In this document: piece by piece, positions 25,092 to 34,371 of the stretch
Numbering within the stretch: the first letter of the stretch is position 1
Layout: every line of letters begins with the position of its first letter
Assembly (NCBI GenBank): GCA_003490025.1
Contig: DNJC01000148.1
Location: forward strand, 1-62,722
Reading direction: 5' to 3'
Length of the DNA: 62,722 bases
From: Geobacter sp.
GTDB taxonomy: Bacteria; Desulfobacterota; Desulfuromonadia; Geobacterales; Geobacteraceae
Made by a program: the position numbers and the translations under genes
Notes under the pieces: generated by a model
What the model was told of the DNA's origin: nothing
The model's input: the letters and a program-made list of their open reading frames with translations, nothing else
Databases searched by the model: none

Positions 25092-27209
25092 ATGAACGGC
25101 GGCAACAAGAACTCAAACAACCCCGCGGCGGGCAGAACGCTCGCCGAGATCTCCCGAACCCGCAACATTGGGATCATCTCCCACATCGACGCGGGGAAGA
25201 CCACCGTGACGGAGCGGATCCTCTTCTACAGCGGCGAGACCTACAAGATGGGGGAGGTGCACGACGGCCAGGCGGTCATGGACTGGATGCCGCAGGAGCA
25301 GGAGCGGGGCATCACCATCACGGCGAGCGCCACCTCATGTCGCTGGGGCGATTACCGGCTGAACCTGATCGACACCCCGGGACATATCGACTTCACCATC
25401 GAGGTGGAGCGGAGCGTGCGGGTCTTGGACGGCGCCGTGGCGATCTTCAGCGCGGTGGAGGGGGTGCAGCCGCAAAGCGAGCTGGTCTGGCGCCAGGCGG
25501 ACCGCTACGGGGTGCCGAGGGTCTGCCTGATCAACAAGATGGACCGGCTCGGCTCCGACTACCAGCGGGTGCTGCGCCATGTCGAGGAGAGGCTCGGCGC
25601 GCGCCCGGTGCTGCTCCAACTCCCGATGGGCGAGGAGGCTGCCTTTTCCGGCGTGATCGACGTCGTGTCCGAACAGGCGCTCTTCTTCGCCGAGAAAGAC
25701 CTGGGGAGGACGGTACAGATCGGGCCGGTGCCGCCGGAGTTCGAGGAGCAGATGAGTCAGGCGCGGCTGCAGTTGACCGAGGCCGCGGCGGATTTCGACG
25801 ACGCGGTCATGGCGGATTTCCTGGAGGGTAACAAGGTGGAGGCGTCCCGGCTGAACGAGGCGCTGCGGCGCGGAACCATCGCCTGCCGCATCTTTCCCGT
25901 GCTCCTTGGTTCGGCGCTCCGAAACAAGGGGGTGCAGCCGGTGTTGGACGCCGTCTGCAACTTCCTCCCATCCCCCCTGGACGTCCCGGCGCTGGTCGGG
26001 CGGCACCCGGCGACGGGGGAGTGCGAAACTCTCGCCTGCGACCCGGCCCGGCCGCTGCGGGCGCTCGCCTTCAAGGTGATGGCCGAGGAGGGAAGGCGGC
26101 TTACCTACCTCCGCATCTACAGCGGCAAGGTGAGGGGGGGAGCGCTTCTTCTGAACGCGAGCCGCGGGGCGAACGAGCGGGTCCGGCACCTGTTCCGGAT
26201 GCACGCCCATCGAAGGGAAGAGGTGCAGGAGGCGGCGGCGGGGGATATCGTGGCCGTTTCCGGGTGCCAGACGACCCTGACCGGCGACACCCTCTGCGAT
26301 CCGGAGAGCCCGCTGCTGCTGGAAGGGGTGACCGTGCCGGAGCCGGTGGTGTCGCTGGCGGTGGAGGCGAAGGGGGCCGAGGATCGGGCTCACCTCTTGA
26401 GCACGCTGGAATATTTCCAGTGGGAGGATCCGACCTTCAAGGTTCACGAGGACCAGGAGACCGGGCAGACCATCCTGACCGGGATGGGGGAACTGCACCT
26501 GGAGATCATCATCGACCGCCTGCGCCGGGAGTACGGGGTGCAGGTGAAGACGGGGCGTCCGAGGGTGGTGTACCGCGAGACCCTGCGGCGCCGGGTGGAA
26601 CGGCGGGAGCTTTTCGTGGCAATGGGGGATCGCCGCCCTGAGTCGGCGGAGCTGTTGCTGCGCCTGACGCCGCTGCCGCGCGGAGAGGGGGTGCGGGTCG
26701 TGGTCCCTGCACCTGCGCCGCCGATCACCAAGGAACTGGTCGCCGCCGTGGAGCAGGGGGTGCGGGAGGCCTGCCTCGGGGGGGCTCTCACCGGCTACCC
26801 GCTCACCGACCTGGAGGTGAAGGTGCTGGAGATCCCCGTGGAGCCGGGGACACCGGTCCCGTCGGAGCAGGCGCTAAGGGGTGCGGCGCAGCGCGGCGTG
26901 GTCCTCGCGGCAAGGGAGGGGGCGCCGATGCTCCTCGAGCCGATCATGCTCCTGCAACTGGAACTCCCTGCGGAGCATCTGGGGAAGGTGCTGGGAAGCC
27001 TGCAGCAAAAGCGGGGGAGGGTGGAAGGGCTCGACCGGCGCAACGATCTGGAACTGGTGCGGGCGACCGTGCCGCTCGCGGAGATGTTCGGCTACATGAC
27101 GGAGCTTCGCAGCGCCACCAAGGGGCGCGGAAGCTACACCATGGAGTTCCAGGGGTTCGAGGAGGCGCCGGCCCAGGTGCAGGAACAGTACGGACTGAAA
27201 GGCGTTTAA
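25092..27209 (+). CDS. Elongation factor G paralogue with divergent domain IV
   Basis: A 705-residue translational GTPase. G motifs are intact: SHIDAGKTT (G1), RGITITASAT (G2), DTPGHIDF (G3), NKMD (G4). Domains II, III and V are recognisable (GMGELHLEII; LLEPIM; AEMFGYMTELRS). Domain IV is unusual: the GGRGQ(Y/F)G loop and the HDVDSSE-like tip seen in canonical EF-G are missing or replaced (EIPVEPGTPVPSEQ). This places it with the EF-G2-type paralogues, which may act in ribosome recycling or under stress rather than normal translocation. The main fusA of the cell is presumably elsewhere. It starts 3 bp after the PfkB-type kinase gene. Confidence 0.9.
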   Translation: MNGGNKNSNNPAAGRTLAEISRTRNIGIISHIDAGKTTVTERILFYSGETYKMGEVHDGQAVMDWMPQEQERGITITASATSCRWGDYRLNLIDTPGHIDFTIEVERSVRVLDGAVAIFSAVEGVQPQSELVWRQADRYGVPRVCLINKMDRLGSDYQRVLRHVEERLGARPVLLQLPMGEEAAFSGVIDVVSEQALFFAEKDLGRTVQIGPVPPEFEEQMSQARLQLTEAAADFDDAVMADFLEGNKVEASRLNEALRRGTIACRIFPVLLGSALRNKGVQPVLDAVCNFLPSPLDVPALVGRHPATGECETLACDPARPLRALAFKVMAEEGRRLTYLRIYSGKVRGGALLLNASRGANERVRHLFRMHAHRREEVQEAAAGDIVAVSGCQTTLTGDTLCDPESPLLLEGVTVPEPVVSLAVEAKGAEDRAHLLSTLEYFQWEDPTFKVHEDQETGQTILTGMGELHLEIIIDRLRREYGVQVKTGRPRVVYRETLRRRVERRELFVAMGDRRPESAELLLRLTPLPRGEGVRVVVPAPAPPITKELVAAVEQGVREACLGGALTGYPLTDLEVKVLEIPVEPGTPVPSEQALRGAAQRGVVLAAREGAPMLLEPIMLLQLELPAEHLGKVLGSLQQKRGRVEGLDRRNDLELVRATVPLAEMFGYMTELRSATKGRGSYTMEFQGFEEAPAQVQEQYGLKGV

Positions 27210-27259
27210 CGGGGATGCAGGGGATGACCTGACAGCCTGCCTCAGCCGGAGAGGAGCCC

Positions 27260-28210
27260 ATGACAGCTGCACCGATAAAGATAGGCGTAAGCTCCTGCCT
27301 TTTGGGGGAGAAGGTCCGTTATGACGGTGGCCATAAGCACGACAGTTACATCACCGACCTGCTCGGCAGGTTTTTCACCTTCCTCCCGGTATGCCCGGAG
27401 GCGGGGTGCGGCATGCCGGTGCCGCGCGAGGCGATGCGACTGGAGGGGGATCCGGAGAACCCGAGGCTCATGACCCGCAGCAGCCGGATCGACAAGACGG
27501 AGCAGATGCTCCGGTACTGCAGGGAGAAAGTGGAGGAGCTGGCGGGAGAGGATCTCTGCGGTTTCATCTTCAAGAAGGGGTCACCCTCTTCGGGGCTGTT
27601 CCGGGTCAAGGTGTACCGGGACGGGATGGCGTCCAAAAGCGGCAGGGGGCTCTTCGCAGCGGCAGTCGCCGCCCGCTTCCCGCTGCTGCCGATGGAAGAG
27701 GAGGGGAGGCTGAACGACTCGGTGCTGCGGGAGAACTTCATCGAGCGGGTCTTCAGCTGTCGGCGCTGGAAGGACTTCCTGGGACAGGCGCCCGACCTTG
27801 GGGGACTGGTGCAGTTCCACACCCGGGAGAAACTCCTTGTCATGTCGCACAGCGTGCAGCTCTACCGCGAGATGGGGGCGCTGGTGGCGCGGGGGAAGGA
27901 GTTGCCGTGGCCCGAGCTGGCGCAGCGCTACGAGGAGCTGTTCATGCGGGCCTTGCAGCTGCAGGCAACGGTGAAGAAGCAGACCAACGTGCTGATGCAC
28001 ATCATGGGGTATTTCAAGAAGGAGCTGAGCCCGGAGGAGAAACAGGAACTCCTTGCCGTCATCGGGGAGTACCACGACGGGCTGGTCCCGCTGGTCGTGC
28101 CGATGACCCTTCTCAAGCACTACGTCCGCAGGTCCCGCCAGCAGTACCTCGAACAGCAGTCCTACCTCTCTGCGCGCCCGGCGGAGTTGATGCTGCGAAA
28201 CCACGCCTAG
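27260..28210 (+). CDS. DUF523/DUF1722 fusion protein (YbbK-YbgA type)
   Basis: A 316-residue protein with two known unknown-function domains. The N-terminal DUF523 (about residues 5-145) carries the cysteine pattern SSCLLGEKVRYDGGHK and CPEAGCGMPVPRE. The C-terminal DUF1722 (about 190-305) starts near FHTREKLLVMSHS and includes the conserved ELSPEEKQEL. DUF1722 is related to E. coli YbgA, encoded beside photolyase. Conserved Cys residues could bind a metal. The start ATG follows GGAGAGG. Cellular role not established; photolyase-associated functions have been suggested for the family. Confidence 0.88.
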   Translation: MTAAPIKIGVSSCLLGEKVRYDGGHKHDSYITDLLGRFFTFLPVCPEAGCGMPVPREAMRLEGDPENPRLMTRSSRIDKTEQMLRYCREKVEELAGEDLCGFIFKKGSPSSGLFRVKVYRDGMASKSGRGLFAAAVAARFPLLPMEEEGRLNDSVLRENFIERVFSCRRWKDFLGQAPDLGGLVQFHTREKLLVMSHSVQLYREMGALVARGKELPWPELAQRYEELFMRALQLQATVKKQTNVLMHIMGYFKKELSPEEKQELLAVIGEYHDGLVPLVVPMTLLKHYVRRSRQQYLEQQSYLSARPAELMLRNHA

Positions 28211-28225
28211 GCGCGAACGCAAGCC

Positions 28226-28320
28226 CTTGTCCCCTCCCCCGGAGGGGGAGGGCCAGGGAGGGGGCTCACCAGCTCCTGCCAACTGCCCCCCCTCCCGACC
28301 TCCCCCCTCCGGGGGGAGGA
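28226..28320. repeat. G/C-rich inverted intergenic repeat
   Basis: CCCCTCCCCCGGAGGGGGAG (about 28229) and the inverted GACCTCCCCCCTCCGGGGGG (about 28299-28318) flank a short spacer. Related to the REP-like units at 33837 and, more loosely, 51. No gene is seen here. Confidence 0.65.
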
Positions 28321-28336
28321 GCGTTTGTGGCTGCTT

Positions 28337-28367
28337 GATGGGAATGATGGGAATGATGGGAATGATG
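28337..28367. repeat. (GATGGGAAT)n microsatellite, upstream copy
   Basis: Three and a half copies of the 9-bp unit GATGGGAAT lie just before the start of the Fe-S oxidoreductase gene. A related run occurs just after that gene (30375-30415). Because they flank one gene on both sides, copy number could vary by slippage or recombination. Confidence 0.8.
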
Positions 28368-28384
28368 ACGGGGACGAGGTTACT

Positions 28385-30367
28385 ATGGAAGCTACCCGCG
28401 AGATTTATTGGAACGTCGGCCATGGGGTGATCGCGCCGATGTACTTGTTTGCCTTCCTCGCCCTTGCTCTGCTGGCCTGGGGGTTCTGGCGCCGGCTCGC
28501 TTTTTACCGGCAGGGGAAGCCTCTCGACCGACTGGACCGCCTCGCTGAACGGGTTTCGCACTGGGTTACCAATACGCTGACCCAGGTCCAGGTGCTGCGG
28601 GTCGTCCGCCCCGGCTCCATGCACGCCCTGTTCTTCTGGGGCTTCGGCCTGCTGTTCATCGGCACGCTCCTGATCATGCTGCAGGTGGATTTCACCGCGC
28701 CCATCTTCGACGTCGTCTTCCTCAGGGGGACCTTCTACAAGATCTACTCGCTCACCCTCGACATCGCCGGTATCGTGGCCCTTTTCATGCTGGGGGGGCT
28801 CCTGATGCGCCGCTTCTTCATCAAGCCGCCGGGCCTCCCCACCATAAAGGACGATTACCTGGCGCACGCCTTCCTCTTCTCCATCATCGCGACCGGGTTC
28901 GTGGTCGAGGGGCTCCGGATGGCGGCCACGGAGGTCGGCGTCAACCCGGCGCTGGCACGCTGGTCTCCGGGCGGGTTGCTGGTCGCCTCCCTCTTCTCCG
29001 GGGCGAGCCCTTCCACCCTGTCGCTTGCCCACAAATCCCTCTGGTGGTTCCATTTCTTCCTCGCCATCGGCTTCATAGCCGCCATTCCGTTCACCAAGCT
29101 CAGGCACATCTTCACCACCTCGACCAATTACCTCTTCACCGACTTGAGGCCCAAGGGTTCCATCGAGACGATAAACCTGGAGGACGAGAGCGCGGAGCAG
29201 TTCGGTGCGGCCACGGTAAAGGATCTCTCCTGGAAGGACCTCTTCGACGCCGATGCCTGCACCGTCTGCAAACGCTGCCAGGACCGCTGCCCGGCCTACG
29301 CGACGCAGAAGCCGCTCACCCCGATGCAGGTGGTGCTGCAGATAGGCGAGGTGTCCCAGACCACGCCGGAGGCCGATCTCTGCCGGGTCGTCACCGAGCA
29401 GGTGCTGTGGGACTGCACCACCTGCCGGGCCTGCCAGGAGATCTGCCCGGCCGACATCGAGCACGTGAACAAGATCCTGGAGATGCGCAGAAACCTGGCC
29501 CTCATGGAGGGCGCCTTCCCGGGCGACGAGGTGCGGAGCGCCATCGGGCACCTGGAGGTGAACGGCAACCCCTTCGGGATCGGCTACGCCGGGCGCGGCG
29601 CCTGGGCCGAAGGGCTCGACGTCGCCGTCATGGAGAGCGGGGCCGAGGTGGACGTCCTCTATTTCGTCGGCTGCTATGCCTCCTTCGACCGCAGGAACCA
29701 GGAGGTCGCCAAGGCGTTCGTGAAGATCTGCAACGCCGCGGGGGTGAGGGTAGGGATACTCGGCAAGGAGGAGAAGTGCTGCGGCGAGCCCCCGAGGAAA
29801 CTCGGCAACGAGTACCTGTACCAGACCCTGGCGAACGAGAACATCGAGAAGATGAAGGGGTACGGGGTGAAGAAGGTGGTGACCACCTGCCCCCACTGCT
29901 TCAACACCCTCGCCAGGGATTACCGGGACCTCGGGTTCGAAACGCCGGTCGAGCACTACACCACCTTCCTCGCCCGCCTCATGGAGGAAAAAAAGGTGAA
30001 GCTCACGCCGGCGCCGTTTGACTGCACCTACCACGATTCCTGCTATATCGGGCGCTACATGGACATCTTCGAGGAGCCGCGCGCGATCCTGAAGGAGGCG
30101 GGGGGCTCCATCGTGGAGATGAAGCAGGGGAGGCTCGAGACCTTCTGCTGCGGCGGGGGGGGAGGACGCATCCTGGCCGAGGAGAAGGTGGGGAGCCGCA
30201 TCAACGTGACCCGGGTCCGGATGGCGAAGGATACCGGCTCGCCGCTTCTGGTCTCCAACTGCCCGTTCTGCCTCACCATGTTCGAGGACGGCATCAAGAC
30301 CGGCGGGGTGGAGGGAGAGATCAGGGTGCGGGACCTGGCGGAGATGGTGGTCGAGCGGCTGGTTTGA
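28385..30367 (+). CDS. Membrane-anchored Fe-S / CCG-domain oxidoreductase (HdrD-like)
   Basis: A 660-residue protein. The N-terminal part (about residues 10-260) has five or six transmembrane helices of the NarI/cytochrome-b-like type with conserved His. A ferredoxin-like section follows, with two CxxCxxCxxxCP-type [4Fe-4S] motifs (CTVCKRCQDRCP and CTTCRACQEICP). The C-terminal half holds two CCG domains (CCGEPPRKLGN; CCGGGGGRI), as in heterodisulfide reductase HdrD and in glycolate/lactate oxidase subunits. Such proteins pass electrons between quinones and soluble donors and often work with EtfAB. The ATG at 28385 follows GAGG; the longer frame from 28325 runs into a repeat. Confidence 0.88.
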   Translation: MEATREIYWNVGHGVIAPMYLFAFLALALLAWGFWRRLAFYRQGKPLDRLDRLAERVSHWVTNTLTQVQVLRVVRPGSMHALFFWGFGLLFIGTLLIMLQVDFTAPIFDVVFLRGTFYKIYSLTLDIAGIVALFMLGGLLMRRFFIKPPGLPTIKDDYLAHAFLFSIIATGFVVEGLRMAATEVGVNPALARWSPGGLLVASLFSGASPSTLSLAHKSLWWFHFFLAIGFIAAIPFTKLRHIFTTSTNYLFTDLRPKGSIETINLEDESAEQFGAATVKDLSWKDLFDADACTVCKRCQDRCPAYATQKPLTPMQVVLQIGEVSQTTPEADLCRVVTEQVLWDCTTCRACQEICPADIEHVNKILEMRRNLALMEGAFPGDEVRSAIGHLEVNGNPFGIGYAGRGAWAEGLDVAVMESGAEVDVLYFVGCYASFDRRNQEVAKAFVKICNAAGVRVGILGKEEKCCGEPPRKLGNEYLYQTLANENIEKMKGYGVKKVVTTCPHCFNTLARDYRDLGFETPVEHYTTFLARLMEEKKVKLTPAPFDCTYHDSCYIGRYMDIFEEPRAILKEAGGSIVEMKQGRLETFCCGGGGGRILAEEKVGSRINVTRVRMAKDTGSPLLVSNCPFCLTMFEDGIKTGGVEGEIRVRDLAEMVVERLV

Positions 30368-30374
30368 ACTCTCG

Positions 30375-30415
30375 TGGGAATGATGGGAATGATGGGAATC
30401 ATGGGAGTGATGGGA
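30375..30415. repeat. (GATGGGAAT)n microsatellite, downstream copy
   Basis: GGGAATGATGGGAATGATGG and degenerate further units follow the Fe-S oxidoreductase stop codon by 8 bp, repeating the motif seen at 28337-28367. Confidence 0.8.
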
Positions 30416-30448
30416 AAACTGCTTGGTCCGTGACTCTAATGAGCTTCA

Positions 30449-30477
30449 TTGACTTGTAAACATTCATAGGCTATTGT
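30449..30477 (+). promoter_or_regulatory. Candidate promoter of the sensor kinase operon
   Basis: TTGACT (30449-30454) and TATTGT (30472-30477) are separated by 17 bp, about 70 bp before the kinase start codon. It is in the right place to drive the kinase/regulator pair. Confidence 0.5.
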
Positions 30478-30548
30478 CTACCGGTCTCAACCCGGCGGCG
30501 GAAATTTCTCTGCGGCCGCCGCACCAAGCATGGCAGTTCAAGGATTGG

Positions 30549-32348
30549 ATGGTGTCTGACCGCGCCCTGTCGGGCAAGATATGGCGGATGAATAAGGGAC
30601 CGCGGCCAACGCCGGTGGCGGTCTTGCTTCTTGCCGCTCTCATCCTGGTTGGTCCGCTGCTTCTCACCTCCCGCGCTGGAACCCTCCCGGAGCTGGCCTC
30701 TCCACCACCCGCCGCTATCGTGGTGGGCGGGGACCGGGCATACCCCCCCTACGAGTTCATCGACAAGGACGGCAAACCCGCCGGCTATAATGTCGACCTG
30801 ACCAGGGCCATCGCCGAAGTGATGGGGATGAAGGTGACGTTCCGCTTCGGGAACTGGTCCGACATGCGCAACGGCCTTCTGAACGGGGAGATAGACATCC
30901 TGCAGGGGCTCTCCTTCTCGGAGCAGCGCGCCCGGTCTATCGATTTTTCCCCGCCGCACACCATCGTGCACCATGCCATCTTCGCCCGAAAGGAGTCGAA
31001 GCCGGTCAGGACCATGGCGGAGCTGCGGGATAAGAAGGTGATCGTCTTCCAGGACGGCATCATGCACGAGCGCCTGAAGCAGCTCGGCTTCAGCAAGGAC
31101 CTCATCCTCACCCCGACTCCAGCGGAGGCGATGCGGCTTCTCGCCTCGGGCAAGGGGGACTACGCGGTGGTCGCCATGCTTCCGGGGATGTACCTGATCC
31201 GCGAGCTGCGCCTCTCCAACGTGGTCCCGGTGGCGAAGGCGGTGGTCAGCCAGCAGTACTGCTACGGGGTGGCGAAGGGAAACGACGAACTCCTCTCCCG
31301 CTTCAACGAGGGGCTCGCCATCCTGGTGAAGACCGGGCAGTACAAGGAGATCTACAACCGCTGGCTCGGCGTGAACGACCCCCCGCGGGTCACCATCGCG
31401 CTGGCCATCAAGTACGGCGCGATCATCCTTCTCCCCCTGCTCGTGGTCCTGGCGGTCGTCATGCTCTGGTCCAAGACGCTGCACAAGAGGGTGACGGAGC
31501 GGACCACCGAACTGGCGGAGCAGGTGGCGGAGCGGAACAAGGCGCTGGAGGAGCTGCGGCGGCACCAGGACAAGCTGATCCAGACGGACAAGATGGCGTC
31601 GCTGGGAACGCTGGTCTCCGGGGTGGCGCACGAGATAAACAACCCAAACGGCCTGCTCCTTTTGGACATCCCGGTATTGAAGCGGGTGCACGACGATGCG
31701 GAGGAGATCCTGGAGGGGTATTACCGGGAGCACGGCGATTTCATGCTGGGGGGAGTCCCCTACTCTGAGATGCGCGACGAGATCCCGCGCATCCTCTACG
31801 AGATGCAGGACGGCGCCCAGCGCATCAAGAGGATCGTCAACGATCTGAAGGATTTTGCGAGGCGCGACGACGCGGGGGAAAAGGAGCTGATCGACGTGGA
31901 GGCCGCGGTGCAGACGGCGCTGCGCCTGGTCGAGCCGACCATTCGATCCAGCACCGGCCGCTTCGAGACCGTCTACCAGGGGGCGCTGCCCATGATCCTC
32001 GGCAACGCTCAGCGGATCGAACAGGTGATCGTGAACCTCGTGCTGAACGCCTGCCAGGCCCTGCCGGACCGGGAAAGGGGGGTGTCGCTCGTGACGAGCT
32101 TCGACAGGGAGCGCAACATGGTGCTGGTCCGGGTCCGGGACGAGGGGGTGGGGGTCGCCGAAGAGCACCTACCTTATCTCATGGACCCTTTCTTCACCAC
32201 CAAAAGGGAGACGGGAGGGACCGGGCTGGGACTTTCGGTCTCGGCCGGGATAGTAAAGGAGCATGGCGGAACCCTGCTCTTCGAATCTTCACCCGGGTGC
32301 GGGACCACGGTAACCCTCGCCCTGCCGGTTCCATCGGGAGATCACTAA
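30549..32348 (+). CDS. Sensor histidine kinase with periplasmic solute-binding domain
   Basis: A 599-residue membrane kinase. A signal-anchor helix (about residues 20-42) leads to a periplasmic SBP_bac_3-type binding domain (about 55-285: GDRAYPPYEFIDKDGKPAGY, DILQGLSFSEQRA). A second helix (about 287-312) connects to a coiled coil and the HisKA domain with H361 in VAHEINNP. The HATPase domain has N box NLVLNACQAL and G boxes DEGVGV and GTGLGLSV. It should sense a small solute such as an amino or organic acid and phosphorylate the regulator encoded 1 bp later. ATG at 30549 follows AAGGA; 30588 is an alternative start. Confidence 0.9.
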   Translation: MVSDRALSGKIWRMNKGPRPTPVAVLLLAALILVGPLLLTSRAGTLPELASPPPAAIVVGGDRAYPPYEFIDKDGKPAGYNVDLTRAIAEVMGMKVTFRFGNWSDMRNGLLNGEIDILQGLSFSEQRARSIDFSPPHTIVHHAIFARKESKPVRTMAELRDKKVIVFQDGIMHERLKQLGFSKDLILTPTPAEAMRLLASGKGDYAVVAMLPGMYLIRELRLSNVVPVAKAVVSQQYCYGVAKGNDELLSRFNEGLAILVKTGQYKEIYNRWLGVNDPPRVTIALAIKYGAIILLPLLVVLAVVMLWSKTLHKRVTERTTELAEQVAERNKALEELRRHQDKLIQTDKMASLGTLVSGVAHEINNPNGLLLLDIPVLKRVHDDAEEILEGYYREHGDFMLGGVPYSEMRDEIPRILYEMQDGAQRIKRIVNDLKDFARRDDAGEKELIDVEAAVQTALRLVEPTIRSSTGRFETVYQGALPMILGNAQRIEQVIVNLVLNACQALPDRERGVSLVTSFDRERNMVLVRVRDEGVGVAEEHLPYLMDPFFTTKRETGGTGLGLSVSAGIVKEHGGTLLFESSPGCGTTVTLALPVPSGDH

Positions 32349-32349
32349 C

Positions 32350-33753
32350 ATGAAGACGACGTACCCGGGCTTTGGCATCCTCCTTGTCGACGACGAGCCC
32401 GCCTGGCTCAGATCCTTCTCGCTGACGCTGAAAAGCTGCGCCGGGATCAACAACATCATCATGTGCCAGGACGGCCGCGAGGTGATGGAACTCCTCGACC
32501 AGGGAAACATCGGGCTGGTCCTGCTCGACCTGACCATGCCGCAGCTCTCCGGCGAACAGCTCCTGCAGCAGATCGGGGAGACGCACCCCGAGATCATGAC
32601 CATCATCGTCAGCGGCATGAACCAGCTGGAAACGGCGGTTGCCTGCATGAAGCTCGGGGCCTTCGACTACATCGTGAAGACGGACGAGGAGGACCGCCTG
32701 GTGGGCGGGGTGCAGCGGGCGATCCGCATCCAGGAGCTGCAGCACGAATTCCGCACCATGTCGGACCGGATGCTCTCGCGCGAACTGAAGCACCCGGAAG
32801 CCTTCACCGAGATGGTCACCAACGACCGCGGCATGCACGACCTGTTCAACTACGTCGAGGCGGTCTCCCCGAGTCATCAGCCGCTCCTCATCACCGGCGA
32901 GAGCGGCGTGGGGAAGGAGCTGATCGCCCGCGCGGTGCACCGCCTGAGCGGCTGCCACGGCCCGATGGTCGCCGTCAACGTCGCAGGCCTCGACGACACC
33001 GTCTTCGCCGACACCCTTTTCGGCCACGTACGCGGCGCCTATACCGGCGCCGACCAGGCGCGCCCGGGGATGATCGAACAGGCGGGGGACGGAACGCTCT
33101 TTCTGGACGAGATCGGCGACCTCAGCATCGCCTCCCAGGTGAAGCTGCTGCGCCTGCTCCAGGAGGGGGAGTTCTTCCCGCTGGGAAGCGACCGCCCCAA
33201 ACGGATGAACGCGCGCATCGTGGTGGCGACCCACTGCGACCTGGCCGCCAAGGAGGCCGCCGGGAGTTTTCGCCGCGACCTCTATTACCGCCTCTGCACC
33301 CACCGCATCCACATCCCTTCCCTCAGGGAGCGCCCGGGGGACATAGCGCTTCTGCTCGACTACTTCCTGGAGCAGGCCGCGAAGTCGCTCGGGAAGCGGA
33401 AACCGACCCCCCCGAAGGAACTCCCCCAGGTCCTGGCCACCTACAGCTTCCCCGGAAACGTCCGCGAACTGCGCGGCATGGTCTACAACGCGGTCAGCCT
33501 GCACAAGGAGCGGATACTCTCCATGGACAGCTTTCTCAAGGCTATCGGTCAGGCCAGGGGCGGGCAGGCGTTGCCGACGCAGCCGCAGAACCCCTTCAGT
33601 TCCTTCGAGCGCCTCCCCACCTTTACCGAGGCGGCCGAGCTCCTGGTGGAGGAAGCGGTCGCCAGGGCCAACGGGGTGCAGGCCATCGCCGCACGCCTTT
33701 TGGGGATCTCCCCTCCGGCCCTGAACAAGCGGCTCAAGATGTCCCGCAAGTAA
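32350..33753 (+). CDS. Sigma54-dependent response regulator (NtrC family)
   Basis: A 467-residue regulator. The receiver domain (about residues 8-125) has the phospho-acceptor Asp in LVLLDLTMP. The AAA+ domain has Walker A GESGVGKE (183-190) and the sigma54-contact loop as GAYTGA (229-234), a Tyr variant of GAFTGA that also works in some family members. Walker B is GTLFLDEIGDL. A Fis-type helix-turn-helix is at the C-terminus (about 435-465, VQAIAARLLGISPPALNKRL). It is translationally coupled to the kinase (1 bp gap). The next genes are dctA and maeB, the likely targets. Confidence 0.92.
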   Translation: MKTTYPGFGILLVDDEPAWLRSFSLTLKSCAGINNIIMCQDGREVMELLDQGNIGLVLLDLTMPQLSGEQLLQQIGETHPEIMTIIVSGMNQLETAVACMKLGAFDYIVKTDEEDRLVGGVQRAIRIQELQHEFRTMSDRMLSRELKHPEAFTEMVTNDRGMHDLFNYVEAVSPSHQPLLITGESGVGKELIARAVHRLSGCHGPMVAVNVAGLDDTVFADTLFGHVRGAYTGADQARPGMIEQAGDGTLFLDEIGDLSIASQVKLLRLLQEGEFFPLGSDRPKRMNARIVVATHCDLAAKEAAGSFRRDLYYRLCTHRIHIPSLRERPGDIALLLDYFLEQAAKSLGKRKPTPPKELPQVLATYSFPGNVRELRGMVYNAVSLHKERILSMDSFLKAIGQARGGQALPTQPQNPFSSFERLPTFTEAAELLVEEAVARANGVQAIAARLLGISPPALNKRLKMSRK

Positions 33754-33835
33754 TCTCCCCGATCCCTGCAGAACCCATCCCCACCCCGGCCCTCACTGCC
33801 GTTAAGTTAAGAGCTTCACCCTCTAACAACACTAA

Positions 33836-33988
33836 CTCCTCCCCCCAGCGGGGGGAGGTTGGGAGGGGGGAAGACTAGCGGCTTCAGCGAAGAACCGGAG
33901 TAGGGGCGAATGATTATTCGCCCCTACCCTCCCCCTCCGGGGGCGGGGACCGCTTTGTTTTATTGTTCCTACGCTCCAGCGTGGGAAC
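33836..33988. repeat. Clustered intergenic repeats before dctA
   Basis: Two G/C-rich inverted units (about 33837-33872 and 33924-33950) share the CCTCCCCC core with the repeats near 28226. They are followed by TACGCTCCAGCGTGGGAACG (about 33970-33989), a small hairpin. From 33754 to 34371 there is no gene; the segment holds these repeats and the palindromes listed separately. Confidence 0.6.
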
Positions 33989-34091
33989 GATGATTTAGCG
34001 ATGATCTTCCCCAAGCAGCAGTGAAGTTTTGCCCCCTTTTCTTCCTTCAGCCCCAATAACCTCCACAACTTCGGCAGGTTGGCGAATGGGC

Positions 34092-34123
34092 TTAACCTGG
34101 GTTAACTCCTTAACCATGGTTAA
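34092..34123 (+). promoter_or_regulatory. Double palindrome upstream of dctA (candidate operator)
   Basis: TTAACCTGGGTTAA (34092-34105) and TTAACCATGGTTAA (34110-34123) are two perfect 14-bp palindromes four bases apart (centres 18 bp apart). They lie about 250 bp before the dctA start, as expected for an upstream activator or repressor site. The neighbouring NtrC-type regulator is a candidate binder. No clear sigma54 promoter was found. Confidence 0.55.
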
Positions 34124-34371
34124 GTCCCCCTATCTCCTAATATTCCCGCCACTTACCCGCTGTATCCTCAAAAGGTGTTTCCTAAAGTTAATACCATTCC
34201 CGGACCCGTTTTTTTATAAAACACTATTTTTCTCTCTGATTCCGGCAGCTTGCAAATGTAAACACAACGTTGGTATTCGTCTTGCTGATATGCGGTGTGA
34301 AAGGCCGCAGCAACTCCGATTACATGCCCGCTTTTGCGGAAGTTGAAATTGCCCAGGAAAAGGAGACCACC

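Noticed and set aside
34200..34371. Sigma54 (-24/-12) promoter for dctA
   Set aside because: Near CCGGCAGCTTGCA the GG and GC elements are too close; no other match was found.
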